A stretch of DNA of 64,000 nucleotides, taken from positions 310,001 to 374,000 of the forward strand of contig CAJNOJ010000074.1 in assembly GCA_905250025.1 (NCBI GenBank). Direction: 5' to 3'. This document shows, one piece after another, positions 52,940 to 64,000 of the stretch. How positions within the stretch are numbered: the first letter of the stretch is position 1; each line of letters starts with the position of its first letter. The DNA comes from Adineta ricciae. Taxonomy: Eukaryota; Rotifera; Eurotatoria; Adinetida; Adinetidae. The notes below the pieces were generated by a model that was given only the letters and a program-made list of their open reading frames with translations, had not been told where the DNA came from and searched no databases. A program made the translations under genes and the position numbers.

Positions 52940-54407
52940 TTGACGAGAATTCTGATTGGGAATTTGTTTTTTGGTCAGTATAATAATTGAAATGATCAGT
53001 AACAGAAATAATTCCAAAATGAGTTAAATTATTAAATAAGCAGTAAAAAAATGATTGAGCAGTAAAATTAATAATTGATCAGTAGTTTATTTAAACTATC
53101 AGCTATTAATTAGTTAAAGCTGTATATTAATTAAAAGATCAGTATATCTATTTTTTCACAGTCGAATATATGAAAGTGTCAGTATAAAAACTGAAATAGT
53201 ATAAAATGAATAATTTCCCTTCTACTTTCTCTCTTTCATAGTATGTAACATAACCAGATGACAAATACAAGAGAAAATTATCAGTGTGAAGCTAGCACGA
53301 AGGAGCTACCACGAACAAACGATATGTTAGGTAAAAACTTTTTTACTAAATATGTCCCGTGCATGCAGTCTACACCATTCGACTCAGAATTTAATTCTCC
53401 ATCGAATGATGATACTTTTATTCACGGGACAAACTTTGGAAAAATTCTATCTATATCTTTGTTCGTTTCCTTTAGGTCTATTTATAATCTAGATAGAATT
53501 TTTCCAAAGTTTGTCCCGTGAATAAAAGTATCATCATTCGATGGAGAATTAAATTCTGAGTCGAATGGTGTAGATTGCATGCACGGGACATATTTAGTAA
53601 AAACGTTTTTAGCTAACACATCGTTTGTTCGTGCTAGCTTCACACTGATGAGAAAATTCCAACACACATATAAAAGAAAGAGAAAATCCATGATATGTAC
53701 ATATGACAGGACAGGGAAAAAAACCATCGTACATATATGTGATCGCGAAAGAAATCGATGACACATGATCAACAATAGGTGGCTGATGTGGAGTAATCCT
53801 TATGATAGTATCCGAAGGATATGCAGATCATAACAGTCTGGTATTTGTTATTGATGGTTGTGAAAGACTAAGGGGAAATAACCATCTTAAATCTATCTCT
53901 CGATATTTCCTTTGTATCTTGCTATATATAAATACTTCATCGTTTTTTCAAGATCAGCAAAAACTGTTCCCATTGGAGAGAAGAGAAAGCGTGGCAGAGC
54001 AGCCAAAGCTAAAGCTGCATTATTGATGCAATAATTGTATTTAAAAAAATTGTCAAAAGGCTTATCAAACTGTCTAAAATATTATTTACTTAAATAAATT
54101 CATTATTTCTACTGCTAAAATCTACTTTTCTACTGATAGAAATTCAATATTTTACTGATAACATTTCTATTTTTTACTGACAGGAGATTGAATTTTCTAC
54201 TGACACTTTCAGCTAATATACTGGCCAGTTTAGAATTTATTACTTATCATTTCGACACTGATCATTTCAATAAATCTGCCGATCATTTTCATTTTTTCTA
54301 CTGACAGTTTCAATAATTATACCGACCACTTAAATGGTACCTATTCTGATTAACCATTTTCTTTCATCGATCCCTCTATCTTCCGTAAATGGATTCATTC
54401 TCGTCAA
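52940..54407. mobile_element. ~1.47-kb nested inverted-repeat element
   Basis: Outer ends TTGACGAGAAT (52940-52950) and its complement ATTCTCGTCAA (54397-54407). Subterminal zones (about 52970-53200 and 54090-54340) hold degenerate repeats of a ~20-bp unit, atgatcagta-taataattgaa, in opposite orientation. The centre is a long hairpin (53281-53649). No transposase is visible, so it is non-autonomous. The outer TIR is short; a foldback or MULE-like class is possible. Confidence 0.7.
53281..53649. repeat. Long near-perfect hairpin, arms ~160-173 bp
   Basis: Left arm 53281-53453 and right arm 53490-53649 are nearly exact reverse complements around a ~36-bp loop. The left arm has an extra ~14 nt (aaggagctaccacg). 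Transcribed either way it would give a long double-stranded RNA stem. Confidence 0.92.
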
Positions 54408-57400
54408 GGATAGTACGACTGATAAAGGAACTAACTTTGCAAATAAGTATTGACAAGCATTCTTTACGACAAAACTTATCTTGGTTTTATATAATAAAAC
54501 TCACTGTCTCCTACATTATTGTTTTTAGGCAGAAAAAGTTTTATAAGCTTTTCCTAATGGACACAGAAAAGAACGGTATTTTTCCCACTTTCATTCTTTG
54601 ATTGAACAGCTAATCAATGGCGATTATTGCTAAGGTTTGTTAGATCATTACAAACGAGAAGTAAATAAAGGAAAAGCTCAATTCAATGTTGATGCATTGG
54701 TTTGGCAACGCAGTCTTAATATACACAACGCTACTTGATAGGTTTGTATAAAATATATATTTACACTTTCAGAAAATTCTCTTTTATTATGAAAAATTCC
54801 TACACTTAGAAAGTGTTCAGGACGGATTACAAGACCCTAGTAATTAGTTGGTAAATTTTCATTGAAGTACGTATAGTTATGTATGAATTTTTCGTGGAAA
54901 TATCGTTAGAATCATTGCTACGAGTGAAAATCATAGTATTCTAGTCGATTTTTGATAGAATTTTTGTAATTTAAATTAACAAAAGTTAGTAGATCTGGAA
55001 CTTTTCGTTCTTTTTTTCATCGTGTGTAACATCAGTTTTACAGCTCTCTCATTTTCTTGTGCGCAGATCGATGCGATCTTTGTGTCACAATGAGAATCGA
55101 TTCCATTAAGCTTTCAGCTGTTAGTCATTAATTTTTTGTAATGGTCGAGTCATTGTATAAAACACGATACTTTTTTCGAAACTTTATTGTGCGAGTAACA
55201 TATCGACGAAATGATCCTTACAGTACCAGGTTATGAAAAACACAATACTATTTCAACGTTATACTGCTTTAGTTTTTGCTAGTGCAATTCGATGTAGGCA
55301 TGGGAGCTGATACCGCCACTGATCTTTGAAAATTTATAGTACTCAAACCGAATTTTTTGTTTTTGTTTCTAGCCTAGTTCCTCACTACAACGTTCTGTAT
55401 CATAGTTTTTAGTTTTTTTTCCCGAAAACTAATGAGAAAAGTCTAGCTGCCCTCACCGACTGAGAAATCCGCTTACACTTCTAATCGTATATGATTCAAA
55501 TGAGTCCCGTTAAATTTACCGGCTGTCCCTGTCTCGATCAATCATTTCACAGAGAGTGATATTTTAGTGAAATTTTTTCTTCTAATTTAACTTGAACGCA
55601 CCTAAAGTGGCTAAATACGAACAACGCTTGCGAGTAGATGTGGATGTGAGGATAAGGGTGAGTGAAAATGTTGGTTTGGATGAGTATACTTGAAGCTCAA
55701 CATATCCGTACTCCCATCCATCTTCAAATGATTGTCAACAAAGTATACCGGACCCATTAAAACACTGATATTTCTCCATAGGAAAATTTTGAGAAAGAGA
55801 TCATAAAACTAGTGCGCATTCAAAGATACCTAAATCCAGTTGTGTCTGAGTTCTTCCTACAATCACTGAGAGAAAGCGCCTCACTATACGATCTTTTATC
55901 TAAGCTGACGTTCCTGTCAGATGTTTACCTTGTGAGCACTGCGCACATTTTCGTCATTGCTTTGAACATATGCAAAAAAAGCAGAGCTGTGTATTTTGAG
56001 AAGTCGGGTAAGTCAAATAGCAGCTAAGTCAAATTCGTCCGATCAAAAGCATATCACATGTGTACATGTGCTGCAGTTTATCACATTCTACAGCATCCAC
56101 TTGTGAATTACCAACAGTACCTGGTTTTATTGATCTTCTATAAACCATGTTAAAAATGTAGTGAGACTTTTATCGTTATCATAAAACGTGAGTACTGTTA
56201 CGAAAAACTTTTTTCTACTGCAGTATGTATTATATACATGGACATCCGTGATAAAAAGATTGAAATCTGAATCCTGTATATTTTACGAATCTTAGAGTTC
56301 CGCAAAAGAACATTGTTCTCTTTCTAGATCATGTCGAAAACGTGATTTTTCTCGAAGTCATGTTGGCTTGCTTAATCGAACAGTGATTCGTTAGCAAAAA
56401 CAACGGATCATTGCAGTACACTTCCCTCTTTGTCCAAAATGGTGAATACACCACGACGATTAACTAAATTCAAGGTAAGACAATACTTTCTAACTTAGAT
56501 TGTCAATGTCAAATGATGAGTAAAGATCTAGTAACGTGACCTATCTGTACACCAAATAATAGATGGCTTCTGTTCTCCCAAAAGTTGTAGAATCTCATCA
56601 GTATCAGTCTCTAGATATTTGAGGATGTTACGGTGGTATCTTTCTGTTACAACAGAAGAAATATCTTCTGTCATAAGCACATCCTTTCTCTCCTCTCCTC
56701 GCTTCATTCCATCACGTGCGGAATGTTCGTTTGGTTTTTCGTTGAGTACCAAAGGCTATAGAAAGAAATAAGAAGCGAGGGGGGGGGAGATACGGACATG
56801 TAACATTTTCTGTCTATCTTGTAGGTTTTTTTCTCGTTAATCATATATTTACAGTATGTTTCGCATCTGAATGGTACGATTACTGTACATGCGAGCTCTG
56901 CTTTTCTCAAAGTTACTAACATTCTTATGCGTAACGTCCATGACACCAACAGCTTATACGCGCTGTTAGCATATTGTCCTTTTCTCTCTCGAACACAAAT
57001 AGTTTCGCCGTCGTTTTCAGAAGCATATAATCTTTTTATAAGGTTCTACTCGTTAGGATATCAATTCTTTCCTTTTCTGTCCCGATCGTTTTATACATTT
57101 TTAGTACAACAACTTCTGCTTAGATATATACTATATTTGGATTTAACGAATGCGACTCTCAAGCAGGAAGAATAGCACAAGATGTAGCATAACTAAGGCT
57201 AATATTTCCTTGTCTAAGATCCACTAATGTTGCTCATTCTTGCCGAGACTTCTTTGTAAGCATATTTCGATATGTTTCAACTTTCATACTGATCTCATCA
57301 TATAAATTACTGTTGTTGTATTCCTTCAGTTACCGTTTTGCTTTCAACTGTTTATTGCGTGTTTTATTGATTAACTGGCTTTCTAATACAAAATCTTATC

Positions 57401-59162
57401 GACCATTTCGTTTCCTCTACCGAACGCGTAGATCAAAATCTTTTTTAAGCAACTTTTTCATTTACTTTTTATTCTATCAAAGCTATTTGTACGGCTAGAG
57501 TATCTTTTCCGCTTACTACTATATGTATTTCAATATCTTTGTACTAATTGATGTTCTATTTCTAGATGAGGCAATAGTTTCTTACTAAATTCTTTTTTCA
57601 ACTGTCCAGCTTTATAGTATATCTTACATGGATATCCAGAAGTACGCAGTTGTCTAGATACTTTTTGGTCTTTATGATAATAAGCATCGTAAATAGTTCT
57701 AAATCTTTCAAGCTTAATATATGTCGTTTTCCAAGCTCGTTGAGGTGTGACAAATTGTCACTATTGTTCAAACACGCACAAATATAACTAAGTACTCTCA
57801 TCTCTTAATCTTTGTATATCTAGTCTGTTCTATTTGCTTCGCAACGAGTATTGCTTTCTTTTAGGCGGTTTCTTACCACGTTTCGTCGGATCATTACCAA
57901 AGAATGGAACATTCTCATATGTTATATAGAGAATTAGCGCGTCGACATAGCATATTAACGTATCTATGTCTGAAAGTGGTATTCCATCGGTAGCTGGTTG
58001 TAGATTAATGTGTGCATCCATGTGTGATGATGTTGGATAGTGTACAATAATAAAATCACACTGCTCAATATGTTGCAAACCTAGAATTCTAAAATGGTCC
58101 AATGACAATAAAACAAATTGATGAAAAGAGCGTTGTTTCGTCTCGCTTTGTGCTCATATATTTGGATTCATGTTTATGATACTGTTTGCACCTCTGGTCA
58201 AGCATACGGATAATTCACTGAAGGTACAATCAGTTTGGCTTGGTATTAAGATTTGCTCAGCTACTAACGAAAATATTGCAGCTTTTTTCCTAGGCCTTCT
58301 GACTGATGAACTGTGGAGATCAACTCTCAAATGTATAGCTTCTCAGTTGGTAACTCACCAAAAGTCTTCCCACAAGCTTCTAACGAAACAAGAGTTTGTC
58401 AATTTCTATGTCGCGTTGATGAACCGATACAGCTGTTAAAAACGCTTCTTTTAATCTGCCTCAAAAGTGGCACGGATAAGTCGGCAAGTGTAATAAGTTA
58501 ATATGGACAAAATTACTCATCCTTAGCCTACGTGTGTCATTGTAAGTACTCATTTTGAAAAGCAAAAAGATACTCTCCTTGATAGGTTCAGATCGCAGTC
58601 AAAGTGCTTGCTTCCGTAGACAAAAAATACGCAAGTGATAGTTTCGCCTTCAAAATATTGATAAAGAGTTCTGTCTCAAGTACATCAGAATAAACCAAAA
58701 TCGAATACACAGCACACCACCAACAAATGAAACGTACTGCTCTCGCTCTCTCTCTCTCTCTCTGTGATAAACATATAGCATAGGACTAGTATTCGCGTTC
58801 AATAAATTTGATAGTCAATCACAAATGTTTATCTATTTTTTCTTCTATTTAATTTTTACGTACAACGCAGAGGAGAGAACCATCCAATCAGAAGTAAATC
58901 TTTTGCTACATGCAACGCTAGTTGTTCATATTCAATATGTAAAATAAATGCAAATTTAGCTGTATGTTATATTAGGTCGATGCATGAAAATTAGTATTGC
59001 TAATTAATATAGCTAAGAATATAATTGGTCGAAAAAATCTTTTTTTTTACAATTTTTTCTATTGGTCAATCAATGTACACATATTTGTTTTTTTTCTCAT
59101 AACTGTAGTGTATCTAGGATATTCGCTATTATTTTCTTTTATTCGTTAAACAAACAATTCTA
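54408..59162. other. Gene-poor AT-rich DNA
   Basis: About 4.75 kb with no gene I can support. Short frames at 55812-56027, 56528-56949, 57830-58108 (minus, no ATG; ends KRGKKPPKRKQYSLRSK) and 58170-58439 have no recognisable similarity or splice support. A (G)9 run is at 56780-56788 and a (CT)n tract at 58740-58762. The frames near 57.3-58.4 kb could be decayed coding sequence. Confidence 0.45.
58740..58762 (+). repeat. (CT)n microsatellite
   Basis: About eleven CT units with one interruption (gctctcgctctctctctct...). Confidence 0.85.
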
Positions 59163-60105
59163 ATGAATAATATTCTGACTGGTTGTTTTATGAGACTTTG
59201 CTTTGGCGGAAATGTACTTGCGTTCTCGCTTGTTCAATTTCGACATCGACCACCTATTACACAAATTGTTAGTACGAATATGCGGTTAGCACACTTGCCA
59301 GTGAATTTACCGGATGTTACAGGAACACTTTGTAAGTAGAAGTATCCCAGTTATGAATGTTAACACAGAGCAAGTTAATTGATGATGATAGCCGAGCTAT
59401 ACATATAGAAGAACGAAAAAAATTTATTTGAACGTATGCATCATTCTCTGTTTTCTCATTGGAAGATAGCAAGAGAATTTCGATAGAGACAAGCTGAACG
59501 CAGGAAAAAAGTCTTTTTCTCATCTCGTCATCTTTTTTCTCGCATTTATATTTGTTTGTTTTCAAGTGAATTTCATTGTTGCGGCTTTAAATGCGATACC
59601 AATTCCAACAGTAAGGGAAATTATATTTGACTTGTTAAAATCGGCTCGGTTGATCTTCATTATAGGATTTCAATGATGGTTTCTATGAAAAATTGATTGT
59701 TTGGAAAGTCGACGAGCACATTCCTTCAAGAATTGATTTTCAACAGCTATCGAATGAATTACAGGATCGGCATATACCATTGGTTTTTGTAACTGAAGTT
59801 ACCCCTGACTTCCAAACTTGGGATCTCTATCGTGAAACGGCTCGAAACACCGGTATGTACAAATATTCTTGACTGACTTCATATGTTGTTTACCATTCAT
59901 GTTAGGTGGTGAATATTTACTGCTTCCAAGTGATCCAACGGCTCTGAGACGTGCTATATCATCGGCTATTAATGGTGAAGATACTCTACGGCAAGCATTC
60001 CTTCATTTACGAACGCAACAAAACGCAGCAGCTACTAGTCGTCCAACTGATGCCAATGAACAAACGCAAGGTGCAGACAACGACTTGATTTTCCCGTTTG
60101 ATTGA
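59163..60105 (+). CDS. von Willebrand A-like domain protein, N-terminally incomplete
   Basis: Four exons (59163-59330, about 59567-59610, about 59666-59852, about 59906-60105) give about 200 aa. The C-terminal half has the closing part of a vWA fold: helix FQQLSNELQDRHIPLVFVTE, DFQTWDLYRETARNTGGEYL, LPSDPTALRRAISSAI, followed by a polar tail. The first part of a vWA domain, including the MIDAS DxSxS motif, is missing, and the third MIDAS Asp is in WKVDEHI, not ITDG. It aligns along its length with the minus-strand gene at 61606-62375 (LLNFIVAALN vs LLNEAFEFIL; TWDLYRETARNTGGEY vs TWNFFRELSRSTGGGY). Start at 59163 is the first in-frame ATG; upstream exons may exist. Confidence 0.55.
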
Positions 60106-60597
60106 TAACAATACAAAAAAACCCTAGAGCTTTCTTAGACATTTTGGCGTTCAGCTTTATAATAAAAAAAAAACGAGAAAAAAATGACCTAAGCGTACAC
60201 AAATATAGCTCTAGATTACATTCGGTTGTTTCTTTTCAGATAATACAAACTTCACATAGTAGCGACTGTTTCATAGCGCTACAATAAGACAAAATTCCAT
60301 CCATGCTTCTTAAAAACATGAATCGACAACCACAGTGACTAATTGGAAGTCGAACTTGTTATTATGAAACAAATAACTAATGCTTAGTTACATTTTCTTC
60401 AACGGACAGTCGTATCATTAATATCTGAGTACCCAGTTGTTTGGTGAATCAAAACGAAGAAAAGAATATTACATCGAGAAAGCGAAACGACTAAACTTAG
60501 TAGAACTATCTGCAAAATTTCGATATAATGCCGAGAATATCGACGTAAGTCACTTGTTTTCCACATTGACATGACGCTCAGTATAGCAATTTATCTA
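60106..60597. other. Intergenic between vWA-like and unknown genes
   Basis: 492 bp between convergent 3' ends, AT-rich, no feature. Confidence 0.45.
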
Positions 60598-61206
60598 TTA
60601 GCTTTTTATTTTTGACATCAAACGATCTTTAGTCGAAAGACGCTTAGCATCTCGAAAACTTGTCGCTTGGAATTTTAAATGAGGTGTCAATCGACGAAAG
60701 AGCTGAATGACTGTGTCAAGTAATACGTCTGCCGGTTGATACGTGCCAGAGTTATTGTTCAGCCAAAATGCGTTGTTTTCATCCCGCCAAAATTCTCCCG
60801 CAAATCGAACATCTTTAGAGTTATTACATAACGTTGCATGTTTACAAAATAGATGGTATAATACATTATGATTTTGAGGCGTTTGTACAATTGAGAATGA
60901 ACTGCCAGTTAGGACAAAGTTGTAACGAAATTTAGAATCATGTTTGGATAGTAATTGTTCTAGAAGATCTTCTATTGTTGTGGAGTATGGTAATTGTTCC
61001 CAATTATCAATAATTTGTGACTGCGAAGCAAGTATTAATGGTGTAAGGTAGACGATAGTTCGTTTAGCTATATTTTTAGGTGTCATTGAAACGAACGGAG
61101 GAAGTTTATCTGGAAGATATTTGTTAATTAGTTCACTTGAAATGTCATATTTATAAGCCACATAGTCATCGAATGCTGTAGACGTCAATATACTTTCTTC
61201 GAACAT
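60598..61206 (-). CDS. Unknown 202-aa single-exon protein
   Basis: ATG at 61206, stop at 60598, no introns. No signal peptide or transmembrane helix. The C-terminal half has a block that looks like a fold core, VRFAGEFWRDENNAFWLNNN followed by SGTYQPADVLLDTVIQLF, then a basic tail (RDAKRLSTKDRLMSKIKS). The pattern AGExW..N..-NNxSGTY.P recalls uncharacterised proteins of microbes and protists from memory only, so a lateral origin is possible but untested. It sits between two vWA-like genes. Confidence 0.6.
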   Translation of the reverse strand: MFEESILTSTAFDDYVAYKYDISSELINKYLPDKLPPFVSMTPKNIAKRTIVYLTPLILASQSQIIDNWEQLPYSTTIEDLLEQLLSKHDSKFRYNFVLTGSSFSIVQTPQNHNVLYHLFCKHATLCNNSKDVRFAGEFWRDENNAFWLNNNSGTYQPADVLLDTVIQLFRRLTPHLKFQATSFRDAKRLSTKDRLMSKIKS

Positions 61207-61605
61207 TGAGTAACTTCGCGAAATAATGTGTGCAGTAGTTATTTATATGTCACCATTGTTATGAAACTCGCCATGCAGAACATGCAGTTTTGAAAACAAG
61301 CGAAACGCTCCCACCAACGCCCATTTCGCGTCATATGATTACCCGTTCGGGTATGTTACATTACCTAGCGACATACTGACTCACGAAGTAATTGCACATA
61401 TTTTTTTTTATCGAAAGATCGACTTGGATTCTATATACTTCATTCGAATGACCGTTTTAATATATGCTGAGAATTTCATTCATTGTAGTTATCGATGAGA
61501 ATCAAGAAGTAAAAGTGACATTGATTGTAGAAGTTACAAAAAGCGAAAAGTAGATCTGAAGTGTTTATAAAATAAAAAGTCGATATTTTATGGAATATCT
61601 GGAGT
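61207..61605. other. Intergenic
   Basis: 399 bp between the 202-aa gene start and the vWA-like 3' end, both minus strand. No feature recognised. Confidence 0.45.
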
Positions 61606-62375
61606 TCAAATGTGACGGAATGCTTGTTGAAGTTGATAACTATCAGTTAGCACCATCGTCGTAACACGTCCTAAATCACGAGCTGCGTTTGCCATCAACA
61701 TATAACCACCACCTACAAAGTATAGTAAACAGTTTATTGATTACAGCTACTTTTAAGTATAGGTCATCTCTTTTCTCATACCTGTACTACGAGATAATTC
61801 ACGAAAAAAATTCCAAGTATCATAGGCAGGTGTACAAATGAGAACAACGGCTAAGATAATACCATACCGACGAAATTCACGGGTTAATTGATCACGATCA
61901 GCACCAAAACGAATACTGCCATCGGTAATCATTACAGCTAATCTTTCACAAGATTCTTCATGGCCATTCTATGGAAAATATTGAGCAAATTAATTATGCT
62001 TCAAAATAGTCACGTTGTACTCACATTTTGAGACAGTATAAATTCAAAAGCTTCATTCAAAAGCTCACCTACATATAAGATACAGAATTACAATAAAGAA
62101 GTTTTTGGTAGAAAACGTCGAGATTATGATTTTTGCAATTAGATTCAAAGAATTTGATTGATTACTTACAGAATGATGTGGTTATTTCAGAATTAGGCAT
62201 TTTTTGTATTATGGCACCAAGTCTTTGTGTAAATTCGTTGATTAATTGTGAATTATTATAATTATCAACAGTAATTCGATTGCCATTCAGCTCACCCTGA
62301 AATCGATTAAACAACATTGCACTGCTTTCAGCAGAAAGTCTGAATGTAACACAAGCAATTGAATTGACCATTGAA
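61606..62375 (-). pseudogene. von Willebrand A-like gene fragment, 5' exons not found
   Basis: Four exons join in frame: 62170-62375, 62025-62068, 61782-61968, 61606-61712. The product reads SMVNSIACVTFRLSAESSAM, ELLNEAFEFILSQNNGHEES, CERLAVMITDGSIRFGADRD, YDTWNFFRELSRSTGGGYML and ends LQQAFRHI. ITDG is the third MIDAS position of vWA domains. The first MIDAS element (DxSxS) should lie in an upstream exon, but none was seen in the 1.6 kb up to the window end; so the gene is truncated or starts outside. ATG at 62371 is available but would give an incomplete fold. Paralogue of the gene at 59163. Confidence 0.55.
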
Positions 62376-64000
62376 TCTGTAAGTAAAGGTTAAAGTGAAA
62401 ATCTATAAGAAACGGACGATCAGCTATTGAAGCATTCAAAATAATGATTGTCGTAAAAAAAGATACGTGTACAAGACTTCTTTCTGTTGTGTGAGATGCT
62501 CGACAGTGACTGCAGATTAAAAAAACAATCACCGAATGTAAAAAATAAATGATAAATGTTTTTACTAATATAGTGTCTTTTCTCCTTTTTTTCGTTTCGT
62601 TAAGAAGTTTGTAGATGTTATACCGAAATTATCATGTATGGGACGTTTTTTTTTCTTCTTACGTCCAAGCCACTTTGTTTTTTATAAGCCAACGGAGCGG
62701 CTTTTTTGTGTATTCGTTCTGTTCTTTTTCTCTCGTAACCGCGCTCATAATTGCCGTTCTTCTCTATACGACGGACCGATTCCGTCGATATAAAGACTCT
62801 AGTTTTTACTCAAGTGTTAAGAATGCATGTAATGCGAAAAAAGAAACAATAGTTTGGATATATATTTTACAAAAATAAAACTATGTGTGTGAAAATTGTT
62901 ATTCACAAACTTTTTAACGGTAGAAACCTGAATTTTCATATGTTTATTAAATAAATCGATTTTCTCATAAATGTGCTACATTCTTCATGACGCTGCTAAC
63001 CATCGAATCCTCAAACACAAACGGTTTTTCATGTATCGTGTCATCATTACGAATAAACTGATTGACGAAATTAGTTACAAAACAATCTTCACGAAGCACA
63101 TTGATCAATTTGAAATGAGTTAGAGTGTCCGGAGAAAAAGTTCTGCTGATTTACTGGTGAATGCTAAATATCTTATAGTACTCGAAAGAAAATGAAGACG
63201 ATAAAGAATTTCGTATTTTCAATTCAAATTCGATTGCACATCCTGTTGATTGTATTTGACACAGTAATGACTAGCAAATAGTTGTAGATGCGAAACTAAA
63301 ATCAATACTAAATAAACAGAAGAATTTTCAATTTTTCATAACTATTATAGCCTAGTGCGATATACAGACTGATTGCTGCCATTAGTCATCGATCAACTAT
63401 TGTCATTTCCGATTTCTTTTCGGTTTTTGTGTGTTAGTTGACATACATACAATCTTTCGATATACCATTCGTTTATCAATGTATCATTATCTTTGCCTAT
63501 TGCCCTGTTTGATGCCTTCGGCTGCTCATTGATTCTATGATACCGTAAAATTGCCATGGTGATCGTATTTTCTTTTCCCTATTCGTTCTATACTCGCAAA
63601 GCAAAAGAAATACATGGAACATTGTTTACCCGGTCGTTTTCTTCCTACGATGTACTATTAGTAATAACACAAATAGTGATGCTTTTGCCATCCACAGTGG
63701 ATTAACAAATACGATCTGTCGAGCATGCATTAACTTTTCTTCCTCGTCGTGCTACACAACGGAGATTATAATAAACTTTATTTTAACGTCAATAGTACGA
63801 AAATCGAGCGAAATGTTATTGATAGAAAAAAGTGACTCGGTGTATCAAGCTCTGTTGTCTAATTAATGATGCAAGCTTATATCGTTGAGATGATTGAAAA
63901 TCTTGTTTCCAAAAGATGACAGTGTTAAATTTGATCAAACAAAAAAGAGATCTGTATTTTAAATGCTTACATACGTCGACGTCAGTTGTGAGAACTACGA
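62376..64000. other. AT-rich DNA to the window end
   Basis: No gene recognised. A + strand frame at 62615-62878 is hydrophobic but lacks similarity. Missing 5' exons of the vWA-like gene might lie here or beyond. Confidence 0.4.

Noticed and set aside
53258-53775. Two open frames on opposite strands encoding nearly the same peptide
   Set aside because: They are the two arms of the hairpin; reported as a repeat and not as genes.
57830-58108. 92-codon minus-strand frame ending KRKQYSLRSK
   Set aside because: No ATG start and no recognised similarity; could be decayed coding DNA but cannot be supported.

Overview
This is animal nuclear DNA, most probably from a bdelloid rotifer (Adineta/Philodina/Rotaria type). 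The evidence is compact intron-rich genes with nearly all introns about 45-70 bp (GT...AG, acceptors of the tttattttag type), AT-rich intergenic DNA, animal-specific gene families (class I PI3K p110, RdgB/Nir PITP, MBD5/6, lunapark, RNF5/185), spliceable genes of bacterial type, and a CCCACA/TGTGGG-like array resembling the telomere repeat I recall for bdelloids. The species assignment is inference; no rRNA or mitochondrial marker is present.

Region 1 (1-42.4 kb) is gene-dense. In order: the 3' part of a TAF5/TAF5L WD40 gene (+), COPS5 (+), a GDP-fucose-transporter-like SLC35C1 gene (+), a p110 PI3-kinase (+), a NUP42-like CCCH protein (+), an ADP-ribosylglycohydrolase with an N-terminal acylation motif (+), a SOCS-box protein (-), an MBD5/6-like methyl-CpG-binding-domain protein (-), cytidine deaminase (-), RdgB/PITPNM (-), an RNF5/RNF185 ER ubiquitin ligase (-), a DMAC2L/ATP5S-like protein (-), lysyl-tRNA synthetase (-), lunapark (-), an RRM+double-Tudor protein (+), a family II inorganic pyrophosphatase (+), a 92-aa single-pass membrane protein (-) and an intronless flavin amine oxidase (+). 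Exon joins were worked out by hand from homology and splice consensus; I read across most junctions and frames were kept.

Region 2 (42.4-59 kb) is gene-poor and repeat-rich: a lineage-specific minus-strand gene with a tandemly duplicated 114-nt symmetric exon, a telomere-like minisatellite between palindromes, a ~1.05 kb element with long terminal inverted repeats, an intronless 7TM receptor with a TATA box, a ~320 bp MITE, and a ~1.47 kb nested inverted-repeat element with a long central hairpin.

Region 3 (59-64 kb) holds two incomplete von Willebrand A-like paralogues around a single-exon 202-aa protein of unknown function.

Most interesting observations: (i) a cryptic alternative first exon in the lysyl-tRNA synthetase gene that would encode a mitochondrial presequence and joins in the correct phase; (ii) a bacterial-type family II pyrophosphatase carrying introns; (iii) the nested inverted-repeat/hairpin element; (iv) the duplicated phase-1 exon of an unknown gene; (v) repeated placement of a splice acceptor directly before the start codon, consistent with spliced-leader trans-splicing.
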